From NCBI GenBank assembly GCA_022478985.1, contig JAKSZP010007904.1:62001-126000 (forward strand): DNA of 64,000 bases, read 5' to 3'. The stretch's first letter is position 1; every line of letters begins with the position of its first letter. Below, piece after piece: positions 11,169 to 21,395 of the stretch. Source of the DNA: Massospora cicadina. Its lineage: Eukaryota > Entomophthoromycota > Entomophthoromycetes > Entomophthorales > Entomophthoraceae. Made by a program: the position numbers and the translations under genes. Below the pieces are notes generated by a model. That model made no database searches and was not told where the DNA came from. It saw only the letters and a list, made by a program, of their open reading frames with translations.

Positions 11169-12301
11169 TTGTCTGAAAATATCTCGTCCTCTGCATACCA
11201 CAATTTTGTCACTTCCCTCAAACCCAAACAGTGGCATCAATTTACTCATCTGCCCAGAAACATGCATATGAATTTGTTCTTGGGCTCACTCCAGGCAGCA
11301 GAGTTGGTCCAGCTTCTTCCCGTGATGACTGTCATGACATCAACTCAGCCCAAAACCATCATTGAGGAGGAAGTTGTCCAAGTTGTGGATCCTACCCAAG
11401 GATCGATAGGGTATGAGCTCAGGTCTCATGCTTCCACAACTGTCTCAGCAGACAACTTCAGCTGCTCTTTTAATCTGAGGGAGCCAACCTTTTTGACCCA
11501 GCTAGTTTATTGAGATGGTGATCTCCTGGTGGAGTTTCTCTTTGTACTCAGCCATTTCCCAATGGCCCAAAACTACAGTGGCTGCTGAGGTTGGCCAACT
11601 ATTCTTGTCGAGGTCAACTGCTCAGCAAAACTTGGGCCAAATACAATCATCCATATAACCCCATTCATCTTTTGCTAGCCAAGGATCCCTCTGTTAGACC
11701 TCAAGAGTTTGTTCAGGTTGACATCTTTGTGGAGGAGGTCCGTGGTTCCTGGTCTGAGCCACTTGAGAATCGGCCTGATTTCACTTCCTCTTTGGGTTTA
11801 AACACCCATGATGTTCAAGATGTTCATTTTTGCTCAGCTGTTTGGGCAGCTTTCGAGGCCCTTCATCAGGATAGCGCTGATGAATACCTCCCCAGGATGG
11901 CCATAGTTGGCCATCTTATGCGCCTTTGCCCCAACTGGATGCCTTCAGGTCATTTGTTGCATGTTCCCCCTCTAATCAAGTGGTGGAAAACCCAGGTTTA
12001 TTACGTTAGATTGTTGCCCCCAGAAATTTATCAGCATCAAACTGATTTCCTAGTTGACTGTCTTCTCTTGGGTACATGTTTCCCACCCAATTGTGGGCTT
12101 GATTGGGTAACTATAAATGGTTTTGTGCCTCCTCTCCCCATTGTTTGCTGGGAGTCATCTTCAACAAGTACATGGCGCATCTGGCTCTATGCCATTACAG
12201 CCCTTTTTCTTGTCACCCAGCAACTAGATTGGGCTGAATTGGCACATAAAGCTGAAGGTTCAGGTTATGAATCACCTCACCCCCTCAAAACTGAGGAATA
12301 A
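11169..12301 (+). CDS. Antisense ORF between integrase and 3' LTR of B
   Basis: Two consecutive frames on the strand opposite to B: 11169-11513 (114 codons) and 11591-12301 (236 codons, extendable upstream to about 11530). They are long for an element whose own genes are broken, and the composition looks coding (many Trp, Pro, Leu and Cys). Residues about 70-150 of the second frame contain V-W-A-A-F-E-A-L-H and L-M-R-L-C-P-N-W-M-P-S-G-H. I recognise no domain. The two frames may be one gene split by a shift or a short intron near 11514-11530. Some plant gypsy lineages carry an extra antisense ORF at this position. Here it could be that, or a captured host fragment. Confidence 0.5.
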
Positions 12302-12529
12302 AATTTATTTTTCTATTAAAATTTACAATTTTCTTATTACTTGGAATATAAAATCTTATTCTTTTTTTACTATGTATATAGATGATAAATAATAATATTT
12401 TTACTACTATTATATATATATGTTTTTCTTATTATTATTTTTCTCATAACTATTATTTTCAATTAATTATATATGCTTATATTAAAATTCATTTCTAATT
12501 GGGCCACTTTTTGAACTTCCTTAGGAATT
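12302..12529. other. AT-rich spacer in B
   Basis: Very AT-rich sequence between the integrase end and the antisense ORF. No gene seen. Confidence 0.5.
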
Positions 12530-13796
12530 TTTCTGGACTCATTTATATACATGGCCCAAATTTTTCTCCTTAATAGTGTAAATAAAGTTTGAAGTCTTCT
12601 CTATAACTTCAAAATGGACCAACCCAAATGCGATTTAACTTGTGGATTTGGTCTGAACCATGGGTATTACATAATAATACTTCGTCTCCCACAGCGAATT
12701 TAGGTAGATCATAATGGGTTTTTTGATCTTTTTCATGTTGGGCCTTATGAAGTTCAAAGTTATTATTGAAAGCCTGGGCTTGCAGTTTAATTAAGGTCTC
12801 TGCAAGCCTCTTGACATACTAATATTAGCTCAATTCCTGGGTTTCTTGTAGTAAGGAATACAACAATGGTGGTGATGCTGGATGCTTCCCATATAGAAGT
12901 TGGAATGGAGACATCTTTGTGGCTGAATGGTAAGAAATGTTGTAGGCAAAAATGGCCAAACTGAGGAATGTACTCCATTCAGAGGGCTTCTGAGAAGTCA
13001 GTTTCCTTAGGATATTGACAAGTGTTCCATCAACTCGCTCTACTGCACCATTTGTTTCTGGGTGGTATGGAGTTGACAGAACACCACGCACCCCCATTAA
13101 GTCATTGAGCTTCTAGAATAACTGCAGTAAAATTTGTGCCATTATCTGTTATATAAATTGAGACATCCAGGTGCCAATGAATAACTTGCTCCAATATAAA
13201 TTTAGCAGTTGTTGAGGCTCTTAAGTCTCTAATAGCCCTGGCTTTGACCCATTTTGTCAAGTGATTGATTGCTACAATAATATATTTGGTTTTTGCATTG
13301 CTAATCGGGAGGGATCTAACCACATTTATTGATATAGTGTGCCAAGAAAATTTAGGCTGAACAAGCTGGTACAAAGTAGCTTTTTGGAAGGGTTTTCCCC
13401 TTGGCACTCTTGGCAACAGTTCAACGTTTAATGTATGTCAAAATGCATCGATTCCCAATAGTAATTTTGCTTGAGCTGCTTCTTTGTTTTCTTAAAGCCT
13501 CCATGGCTGGTGGCCTTATGAGCAGTCAAAATTAGATTCACTCGAGCTGAATTATGTGGAAATATATATTTCTTTCCATCAATCACCTTAAATAAGACTC
13601 CTTTTTCAGTATGGGTATCCTTTCTTAATTTAGAGAATTTTCTGCACTTGTTCAGGATCATCAGCAAAAGTTCCACTAACCATCTTCTGAAACAAGGCAC
13701 CCCTAGGCTGGCAGAGGGTTGCCACGATGGGCAGACGAGACAAACAATCAAAATTCTGATGCTTAGCACCAGCCTGGTGCTTGATGGTATAGTCAT
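12530..13796 (-). pseudogene. Integrase of B
   Basis: Minus-strand frames give an H-x-H zinc-binding start (T-S-H-G-G near 13505), a core at 13102-13416 with I-T-D-N-G-T-N-F, then N-G-A-V-E-R-V-D-G at about 13040-13065, and a C-terminal V-G-D-E-V-L-L-C-N near 12680. The catalytic triad reads N-D-E: the first Asp is replaced by Asn (I-S-I-N-V-V near 13335). The integrase is therefore inactive by sequence. No chromodomain follows. Several frameshifts separate the pieces. Confidence 0.85.
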
Positions 13797-14373
13797 AAGC
13801 CTGCAGCTTAAGTGCCCAGCGAGCCAAACGTCCTTCTGGCTCCTTCAAGTTGTTAAGCCAGATTAGGGATGCATGATCAGTAACCATGGTGAAATGCACT
13901 CCATGAAGGTATATTCAGAACTTTTTATAGGCATATATAACTGCCAAACACTCTATTTCTGTTACAGTATAATTTCTTTCATGGGCATTTAGGATCTGAC
14001 TAACATAGGCTACTGGGTGCTCTTCGCCATCTTCTCCAACTTGGGACAAAACGGCTCCAATTGCTGTTAATGATGCATCAGTCTGAACAATAAATTCCAA
14101 GTCAAAGTCAGGATAGAGCAATACTGGTGCAACTAATAGGGCTGAATGAAGCTGGTTGAATGCCTCCTGGCAGGCCGAATTCCACTCAAAAGAGACCTTA
14201 TCTTTAAGTAGATAAAATAAAGGTTCTCCAATTTGAGCAAAGTTGGCAATAAATTGGCAATAATACCCAATCATTCCCAAAAAAACTTGAATATTCCGCT
14301 TTGATTCAGGGCTCTTCATCTTAGATATTGCTTCCCAATTTGGCTGGTTGTGGCTGAAGACCTTCCTTATCAA
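13630..14373 (-). pseudogene. RNase H region of B
   Basis: ORFs 13915-14373 and 13630-13899 together give the connection and RNase H domain: F-L-G-M-I-G-Y-Y, then V-Q-T-D-A-S-L-T-A-I-G-A-V-L-S-Q (catalytic D-A-S), E-I-E-C-L-A-V-I-Y-A, and D-H-A-S-L-I-W-L in the second frame. It degrades RNA in RNA:DNA hybrids during reverse transcription. A frameshift near 13900-13915 splits it. Confidence 0.88.
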
Positions 14374-14932
14374 TTACAAACCCAAGGTATTCCGGCTGGT
14401 CCTTAAAGAATTGACACTTCCGAGGCTTGATCTTCAAGTTTGAAGCCGCTAACCTCTTAAAAACCTCTTCCAGATGTTCCAGATGTTCATCAAAGGTACG
14501 ACTGAATACGTTTATATCATCTAGGTATACTAGTACACATGACAACTTAAGATCGCCCAGTATAGTGTCCATTACTCTCTGGAAGGTTGCTGGAGCATTA
14601 CAGAGTCCTTGGGGCATCCTTGTTGGTTGAAATGACCCTTCTTGGGTAATAATGGCGCAATTTTCTCGCTCAGCTTTGGGAAGATCAATTTTCCAATACC
14701 CACTTATTAAATCCATCGCTGAGAAGAACTTTACACCCTCAAGCCTGTCTGGGGCATTGTCAATACGCGGAAGAGGATAGGAATCCTTTTTGGTGATAAT
14801 AAGCTTCCAGTAGTCAATAACAACCCAAATGCTCCCATCTTTCTTTTTAACAATGAGAATTGGGGCAGCCCATGGACTCTTGGATGGCATCAACATGCCA
14901 CGGTCAAGAAGTTTCTTAATTTCCTTCAACAC
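14321..14932 (-). CDS. Reverse transcriptase of B
   Basis: A 203-codon uninterrupted minus-strand ORF covers RT from P-W-A-A-P-I-L-I-V-K-K-K-D-G through F-S-A-M-D-L-I-S-G-Y, F-Q-P-T-R-M-P-Q-G-L-C-N-A-P-A-T-F-Q to the catalytic Y-L-D-D (14516-14527) and Y-L-G-F-V-I. The active site is intact. It overlaps the RNase H frame and is only a fragment of a polyprotein, so no functional product is expected. Closest in style to Ty3/gypsy (Metaviridae) RT. Confidence 0.9.
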   Translation of the reverse strand: MLKEIKKLLDRGMLMPSKSPWAAPILIVKKKDGSIWVVIDYWKLIITKKDSYPLPRIDNAPDRLEGVKFFSAMDLISGYWKIDLPKAERENCAIITQEGSFQPTRMPQGLCNAPATFQRVMDTILGDLKLSCVLVYLDDINVFSRTFDEHLEHLEEVFKRLAASNLKIKPRKCQFFKDQPEYLGFVIDKEGLQPQPAKLGSNI

Positions 14933-15010
14933 AACTTCTTCAGCAGGATTTTGAACGTCTAATCGGCCTCAATCAGATAAGTAGATGATCCCCAGTATCT
15001 ATCATATGGG

Positions 15011-15684
15011 TCATAACTCTCGCACATCCAAGGTCAAAATCATCCTTAGCAAATATCTCATGGTATTTCTCGAATAATCCCAAACTTGGTCCTTTTCCTG
15101 ATCATTTAGTTCTCCTAAATCAGCCACAGGTATGACATTATGCACATATTTCAACTCATCATTGGGAAGCCCTAGCTCATCCAGGGTTCCAAAATTGTGA
15201 AAAGATTCAATCTCCGTTATAGGGATCAAACGGAGATAGACAACCACCTGGTGCCTTTTGATGAAGATTGGCCAATTCTGCATGTTTGCACAGAGGACAC
15301 TAATTTCTTGATGTCCAGGAATAACTATCCCAGGCGCCACATTAGGTTCAAGTTGAGTTTGGGACCAAGGTTGGAGACTTCGCCATAAAGTCCTTCTGGG
15401 ATTTAAAATATTAGCCCAGTCGAGACTACTGCCTGCATTCCTGAGTCCAGATTTAGCTCCTTGATTGCTTGGAGGGGTATTCCCTTAGACTCAGGGATTT
15501 GCGTTGGCAAGGCCTTGACACGACGCTTTAATTTATGGTATTTGATAGGGATTATTCCATCTTGATAGGCCAGATTAATGAACATATTGGGCTTCTTTAG
15601 TCCCAATTTCGCATTTTTTGTATAATAAATCGGGATGGTTTGGTTCAAAATAGTTAATGTATCATCCTTATGGCTAGTGACCAC
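15011..15684 (-). pseudogene. dUTPase-like domain upstream of RT in B
   Basis: Two minus-strand frames (15403-15684 and 15011-15340) read in order: a tail ending A-L-P-T-Q-I-P-E-S-K-G, then V-V-S-T-G-L-I-F, a stop, I-P-E-G-L-Y-G-E-V, G-P-K-L-N-L-N, a one-base shift near 15340, G-I-V-I-P-G-H-Q-E-I-S-V-L, and I-K-R-H-Q-V-V-V-Y-L. This matches the trimeric dUTPase pattern (L-P-T start, V-P-T-G-L-x-I-x-L-P-E-G-x-Y-G, G-V-I-D-x-D-Y-R-G-E-I, I-K-x-G-D-R-I-A-Q-L) in order and spacing. The signature Asp of motif 3 and the G-D-R of motif 4 are replaced, so catalysis is unlikely. No protease D-S/T-G motif was seen next to it. Alternative: the generic post-protease linker of gypsy pol. Confidence 0.65.
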
Positions 15685-15689
15685 TCCTG

Positions 15690-16083
15690 AAGTCTTTGGG
15701 CCAAACCAGCCATGGTGGCTTCTCTATATTTTGATATATTTCGTTCTTCAGTGCTTAATACTTCATGTAATAAAATAGACCAAAGATTGGGTTGATTGTT
15801 AAGAACCAACCTGGTAGCCTCAAAACAGGGTTTCCAGCATTTCCTTGATGTTAGCCTGGGTAAATTCGGCCGGATTTGAAGTTAAAGTGGGGCCTGTTCC
15901 AGTTGCTATTAGCTCTAATGAGTACTCAGACCCCTCCTCATTGTCAGAGCGATTTGAGGTAAAATGTTCAATAAACTGAACATTTCTTGTTTCCATTTTG
16001 TTGTCACTGTACTTTTGGGAAAATTCTGAAAGCTGATTTTCCATGTTCATATTAAGGTAGTTGTTTTTTCTTTGAGTGAGCAC
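15690..16083 (-). pseudogene. gag N-terminal remnant of B
   Basis: A frame starting just inside the 5' LTR (16083 down to 15820) and a second piece (about 15830-15690) look coding: acidic and Asn-rich, then E-A-T-R-L-V-L-N-N-Q and E-E-R-N-I-S-K-Y-R-E-A. There is no room for a full gag and protease before the dUTPase-like domain, so an internal deletion is likely. The family is not recognisable from this piece alone. Confidence 0.45.
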
Positions 16084-16085
16084 TA
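16074..16085 (-). promoter_or_regulatory. Candidate primer-binding site of B
   Basis: On the minus strand the sequence directly after the 5' LTR is ttttagtgctcactc. The core gtgctcact is shared with the primer site of element K (TGGTGCTCACTAC), so both may use the same primer tRNA. Confidence 0.4.
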
Positions 16086-16088
16086 AAA

Positions 16089-17379
16089 TGTTAATTTTTT
16101 AGCCAATGGTGCAAGCTAAAATAACCTAACAATGTAACTGAGGATATAAACTCACTTTTCAAATGAATCTCCTGCTCATAATCAGGAAGTAGATTCTCCA
16201 ATAATCCTCAACATTAGCCAAGTAACTCTGGCACGCTCACTGTTCTTAAGTCTATGGCACCAACAAATATGAGACCTTCTGTCTTTGTACTAAATCAGGA
16301 GATTATTCCTCTATAATTGAGACTACTTCTCCGGCAGGCAACTATTTACTTCTCTTCAGGAAGTTTAAACACACACAACTATCTAATATAAATTATTTGA
16401 GATGGGTCGACCTTGGGACAAATATACCACACCAAGAATGTTTTCTAGCCAGTACAGGTTTCAAACTCAAAACCTGCACTAGAGGTGGAAGCAGTTTTAC
16501 CCTCTTGGCTAATCACCCTTCACTATCTAATATAGATGTAACAGCAACATATACGAATCTCAGACAGACGACAGATGGATAATAATTAATAAACTAAGTG
16601 ACATTAGTTATTAATGATCAATAAAATAGTAAATGATGATTAATTGATGTTTTATTAATTGGACAGGCGCCAGTATTATATACCTCTTGGGAATCTCCTG
16701 GCTGAACTCATTTATTAGATGAGTTCATTCATATTATGCCTTTCCTCTGCTGGTCATGGCAATAATGATGAAAAATCCTCAAGACAATTCAGCCATGAAT
16801 TAAAAAAAATAACAATTATTTCAGTCCAATTGAAGGCAATTTTACTCTCATAATTAGGATGACTTTGGGTTTTGAACTCAACTTTAAAATCTTCCCAATA
16901 AGAGCTACGTCATAACTCGACATCTAACAATAAATGGGGAATAAAATATATATGATTATAAAAGATGACGCACCCCAGTTTGGGACAATGGCAGGCCTCT
17001 CAATAGCACTAAGTACGCCCATAATTGGGACACCTATGTTTAAGTGCTCAATTATTGATTTCATTAATCAAACCCAACTTCTGCCTTAGTGCATTAAAAT
17101 TAATGCACTAATTTATGAGGTGCAATTGAGTTAATGCCATGAGACCACTTTGCACCCAAGTGGACCCATAATCAGCCATAATATGATTATATCATAGCTA
17201 TTATTAGCTATGATAATTGGGCATCTCAGATGAAATTAGAGCGGTTATGAGGTAAATCTGATTTATCAGATTATGCAGATGAATTGGGAGGATCAAAGGA
17301 TCCATCAATGGGGTTAATCTATCAGCATTGATGGTTTTCTCAAAGGGTTTATTTTTGAGTCAACCATTAAAATCTAACA
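16089..17379 (-). repeat. 5' LTR of element B (contains a SINE)
   Basis: 1291 bp, minus-strand orientation, TGTTAG to TTAACA. Aligns end to end with 9973-11115 except for the insertion at 16391-16521 plus its duplicated 13 bp. Confidence 0.9.
16391..16521 (-). mobile_element. tRNA-derived SINE inserted in the B LTR
   Basis: A 131-bp insertion absent from the other B LTR, flanked by a 13-bp duplication actatctaatata (16378-16390 and 16522-16534). Read on the minus strand it starts gaagggtgatt, has an A box TAGCCAAGAGG (16511-16501) and, 33 bases after the A-box region, a B box AGTTTGAAACC (16467-16457). That is the internal RNA polymerase III promoter of tRNA-related SINEs. A non-tRNA tail ends in aaataatt. 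It is not a functional tRNA gene: no cloverleaf closes with the 3' part. Confidence 0.8.
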
Positions 17380-17388
17380 TCACATGAA

Positions 17389-17820
17389 ACTTCAGGACCG
17401 GCTGACCACTGCCTCAGGAGGAACTGCCCAGCGTTACTCCAGATTGCTCACATAGTGACCTTCCTGCCCAGAAACCTTGCAGATTTGTTCACTGAGCTAT
17501 TGGAAGCCCAGTCAGTGCTCCCTCCCACCTTGGATGAATGTCTCCAATTGGTTGAGAGGGCAGCCACACTGAATGACTCCCAAGACGCAGAGTGGTCAGC
17601 CCTCCTAAACCTCACACAAATAAAGATGTCAATCATGAAGTATGCCCTGGTGTACTGCCCTTTGTCTAAGGCAGTCAAGGTCACCTCTACCCAGTTTGCG
17701 CGGATGTTATGCCAGAATCTCCATCCTGACATCCTCACTGCCATGGCTGCCATTCACCTAGGAGCCACCCTCAATGAGGAAACTTTAGTTGTGACCCAGG
17801 TGGAGGGCCAACTAGTATAA
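17389..17820 (+). pseudogene. gag remnant of A
   Basis: A 121-codon ORF (17455-17820) with T-L-D-E-C-L-Q-L-V-E-R-A-A and an end D-V/T-Q-V-E-G-Q-L. Similar coding-like sequence starts at 17389, right after the B insertion. Position (before RT) and helical character fit a gypsy gag. No zinc knuckle is visible. Broken at both ends. Confidence 0.5.
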
Positions 17821-18018
17821 GCTCAGAAAAATCCCATCCCGTGTCACAACATGGGAAGTTCCACGGCCACTGAGCTGAGTCTGAGCTGGTCTCTAGCACC
17901 TCGCAGGAGCCCTCACAAGGATCATCCTTTAGCTCCGCCAATAGGTTGAACCCCTCAGAGAAACCCATAGAGGGCAAACCCAGTCCTTCCTACAACTTCC
18001 GCCCTACTCCTGCGCGCG

Positions 18019-18543
18019 TTGATACAATCAATAAAGGAAATACCTCTTCTTATCTCTATGTCCCCAACTCGTTACAGCTTTGGGGAAGAAAGGGGAAGAG
18101 GGGGATTAACTTTGGGTGCTGGTAGATACTGGGGTAGAGGACAACTATTGGACTACAGGTTAACTAAAGTAATAAAGCTGGAGATGGAAAGGAAGGGAGC
18201 TGTTACACTCGCAGACACCTCAAAATTGGTGGGAAGTTGGAAGGTCAAAACCCAAGCGCTGCTGCGGCAGGGGCCTCACACTTTCCAAGAAACATTTAGT
18301 CCTATTAAAAATCTGCCACACCCCATAATCCTGGACATGCAGTGTTGGCACAACTACTCCTTTCAATTCAAATCTGCAGGAGCGCCTGATCATGCTGCAC
18401 CCCATGGGCCAACCGCAGTGGCGCAAGATTTCTTCACCACTGGTGGAGGGAAGCCTGGGGTGAACGCAGTATTGGGGCTGGAGCCAGGTGTGGACATTCC
18501 TAAAGAATTTTTTACATACGCCCACCTGTTCCAGAATAACTAA
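18019..18543 (+). pseudogene. A: region between gag and RT
   Basis: A 174-codon ORF ends with P-G-V-D-I-P-K-E-F-F-T-Y-A-H-L-F, which resembles the linker just before gypsy RT. Its first half is Gly/Arg-rich and looks low complexity. No protease active site (D-S/T-G) is visible, so the protease is lost or unrecognisable. Confidence 0.4.
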
Positions 18544-18559
18544 ACTCCACAACAACCCT

Positions 18560-19500
18560 ACGTAGCCCTTTCCCTTTTACTTTTACTTTTATGCTCAAAA
18601 AGGATGCTGAGTTTCCCAAGTGTTGTCCTGTCTACCCTTTGAACATGAAAGCGAAGGCTGCCCTATATTTTTTGTTAGGGAAATGCTAGAGCGTGGGATA
18701 ATCGTTCCCTCCAAGTCTCCAGTGGTGTCACCTATACTCCTAGTCCCAAAAGCAAGTGGCGATCTCCGCCCATGTGTCGATTACCACTGGCTGAATGCAA
18801 TAACCAAGTCTGACCCCTACCCCATTCCATTGATGGAGACCATCACTCAGATGATCTCAGGTAGTTAAATATTCACCAAGTTGGACCTGGTCGATGCGTT
18901 CAACCAAGCTCCTGTGATCGTAGAACAACAACAGTATATGGTTTTCAAGCGCCACTTAGGGGCTTTTGAGTACAAGGTGATGCCTTTTGGCCTCAAACAC
19001 GCCCCAGCAGTATTCCAGCGTACCATAGACAACGCTCTAGGAAACCTAATCTGAAAGTGTTATGTGTTGTATATATGAATGATATCCTTGTGTTCTCCAA
19101 GACAAAATAGGATCACAAAAGCGATGTGCTGAGCGTGCTGAAGGCCCTTAATAAGGCGAACATCCGTTTGAAGCCATCACAATGTGAGTTTTACAAGGAC
19201 TCTGCCTCCTTCTTGGGGAACGTAGTCTTCCAAAAGGGAACAGCCATATGCCCTGACAAGTTGAAGGCAGTGAGGTAGTAGACGGACCCTAAAGATATAA
19301 ATGGTGTTAGAAGCTTCCTGGGAGTGGTGAACTTCCTGAGAAGGTTTACAAAAAACCTCTCCAAGATGGCGGCACCCTTAACCCGTTTGACAGGGCAGGT
19401 GCCGTTCCATTGGGAAGAAGAGGAGGAGAAAGCTTTCCAAACCATCAAGGAGAGCCTCATGAAGGCACCAGTACTAGCCCACCCTGACGCCAACCGCCCT
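18560..19500 (+). pseudogene. Reverse transcriptase of A
   Basis: Readable RT motifs across shifted frames: I-V-P-S-K-S-P-V-V-S-P-I-L-L-V and L-R-P-C-V-D-Y (18700-18790), K-L-D-L-V-D-A-F-N-Q (about 18876), V-M-P-F-G-L-K-H-A-P-A-V-F-Q (18978-19020), and the catalytic box (19072-19083) reading Y-M-N-D, so the first catalytic Asp is Asn. Then S-F-L-G-V-V-N-F-L-R-R-F (19310-19350). A stop after the V-D-Y region and others make it a pseudogene. It copied element RNA into DNA in the ancestor. Confidence 0.9.
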
Positions 19501-19910
19501 TTCATAGTGGAAACTGACGCCTCAAACTTCGCGATTGGGGAAGTTCTGCATCAAGAGGGGAAGATGGGGTAGACCATCCTGTAAGTTATTTTAGCAGGAA
19601 AATGCTGCCCGCTGAGATGAACTACCCTATGTATGACAAGAGACTCCTAGCAATTATATCAGCTTTGGAGGAATGGCAGCATTACCTACTGTACGCCAGA
19701 CACCCTTTTACCATCAGAATGGATAACCGCGCCCTTAAATTTTACAAGGGCCCCAAGCGCATGAACCAGCGCCAGGCCAGGTGGCATCTAGAGCTGGCAC
19801 ATTATGATTCCAAGATTGTCTACAAGATGGGGGAGATCAACTTATGTCTGGATCTCCTAAGCAGGGACCCTAGGAAAGTCCTTCCTGAGAGAGAAGCTGG
19901 ATGCCTATAA
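19500..19910 (+). pseudogene. RNase H of A
   Basis: V-E-T-D-A-S-N-F-A-I-G (about 19505-19540) with the catalytic Asp, then a shift to the frame 19602-19910 with N-Y-P-M-Y-D-K-R-L-L-A-I-I and I-R-M-D-N-R-A-L-K-F. Domain order after RT is normal for Ty3/gypsy. A stop at 19571 separates the parts. Confidence 0.88.
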
Positions 19911-19920
19911 CACAGCCACT

Positions 19921-20990
19921 ATGTTGCCCTCAAATGTGTTTACCATCATCCAAAATGCCACCCACGAACTTAAGGACAAGATCTGGGCCACCCAGCGAAG
20001 CTCGAAATATGGGCCACACTATGGAAGGACCTGTAAGAGGGGGTGGAGAATGAACAGCATAGGAATTTTTGTAAAAAGAAATGCCTTATCCTCCACAAAG
20101 GGCTCCCATGGCTGTCCAGTTGCAAGCTCAGGAGGAGGTAATAAGCACATTCCATTACCACCCTTGGTGGGGCACCCTGGGAATGAGAAAATGATAGAGC
20201 TCTTGGTCTAAAGTTACTCATGGCTGGGGATGCCAAGCGCCGTGAGGGAGTACGTCCAAAAATGTGTAACCTGCGCCCAATCCAAGCTTGTCAGGCAGAA
20301 GCTTTTGGGGAAACTCAAACCCCTCCAGATGGCAGAAATGCCGTGGTCCTCACTGAGTGTGGATTTTATAATGGGGATTTTAAAATTGAAGGGGTATGAT
20401 GCTGTGATTGTGGTAGTGGATAGAATGACAAATTATGCGGAATTCTTTCCGTGTACCTCCAAAATCACAGCCTAGGGTATGGCGGAGAATTTTATGAATG
20501 AGTTATTTTCTTGTCATGGCCTCCCAGAGGAGATAGTGTTGGATAGAGGCCCACAATTTATTGCACATTTCTGGTAACACCTACTGGAAAATCTTCAGAT
20601 CGAACCATGCAGATCATTGGCCTACCACCCTCAGTCAGATGGCCAGAAGATACAAGTCAATAAAGTCCATAAGCAGTATCTGCGATGTTAAATGACCACC
20701 CAACAGGAACGCTAATGGACTGGCTGAAACTAGCCCAATTCGCTTATATTAACTTAGCACATTCATCAATGGGAATGTTACTCTTCATGGCAAATTAGGG
20801 GTTCCACCCAAAGATGGTGAAAAACCACCCCAGAGGACCAAACCCAGCGGCGAACGACCTGGCATCAGAAATGAGGGAAACCCTGAAAAACCTACGTGAT
20901 AATTTAACAAAAGCAATATAGGTGCAGAAAAAGAAGGCTGACACTCACCAATCTGAGGCCTCAGTGCAAAGGAAGGAGACCTTGTGATGA
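19921..20990 (+). pseudogene. Integrase of A
   Basis: Zinc-binding region with G-H-P-G-N-E-K and C-V-T-C-A-Q (20170-20280). Core with S-V-D-F-I-M-G (about 20357), L-D-R-G-P-Q-F-I (about 20540-20560) and Y-H-P-Q-S-D-G-Q (about 20622-20645). The segment after G-Q that normally holds the catalytic Glu reads K-I-Q-V-N, so the Glu is lost. Stops in the C-terminal half. Confidence 0.85.
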
Positions 20991-21081
20991 TCAATGTGAA
21001 AAACTATTTGGTTCCCACTAGCTGCAGGAAATTTGGACCAGTCGCCCTGGGCCCATTCAGGTCCTCCACCAGCTAAATGAA

Positions 21082-21360
21082 GTGGCATACAAACTGGAGT
21101 TTCCCGAGGGATCTCATGTGCATCCAGTAATGCATGTCTCACAACTAAAGAAGTTCAAAGTCCCTCTTCAGGAGAAACTGGAGCCAGTCCACTTGGGAAA
21201 CCCAGGAGAGGCTGAGTATGAGGTGGAGGAAATCCTGGACATGAAGATCTCTTGGAAAAAGCGTTGGTATCTAGTGAAAAAGATAGGTTACCTGGTGTAA
21301 GAGTCCACCTGGCAGACTGCCATTGACTGCAGCAACTTCCCACAGAAGGTGGAGGAGTTC
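21082..21360 (+). pseudogene. Integrase tail and chromodomain of A
   Basis: ORF 21082-21300 contains the C-terminal H-P-V-M-H-V-S-Q-L-K-K-F segment and then Y-E-V-E-E-I-L-D, R-W-Y-L-V-K-K, a stop, and E-S-T-W with a closing V-E-E-F-W. That is a chromodomain layout, the feature that directs chromovirus integration toward heterochromatin. The W-K-G-Y core is altered (K-K-I-G-Y). Confidence 0.8.
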
Positions 21361-21381
21361 TGGGATTGGAGGAGGCTCTCA

Positions 21382-21395
21382 TCTGGGGGAGTTGA
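21382..21395 (+). promoter_or_regulatory. Polypurine tract of A
   Basis: The G-rich run ctgggggagttga lies directly before the 3' LTR start at 21396, the normal place for the plus-strand primer. Confidence 0.5.

Larger units (their letters stand above)
9973..17379 (-). mobile_element. Element B: Ty3/gypsy element with dUTPase-like domain, nested in A
   Basis: Long repeats at 9973-11115 and 16089-17379 are near-identical apart from a SINE in the latter. Read on the minus strand they start TGTTAG (TATTAG at the decayed end) and end TTAACA. A polypurine tract abuts the lower-coordinate LTR and a primer-site candidate abuts the upper one, so the element runs on the minus strand: gag remnant, dUTPase-like domain, RT, RNase H, integrase, then an antisense ORF region before the 3' LTR. 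Flanking 5-mers are tcatg and tcaca, an imperfect duplication. There is no chromodomain. The coding region has stops and frameshifts. Confidence 0.92.

Noticed and set aside
16457..16511. Functional tRNA gene
   Set aside because: A and B boxes are present, but the sequence is a 131-bp insertion with a target duplication and a non-tRNA tail, so it is a SINE.
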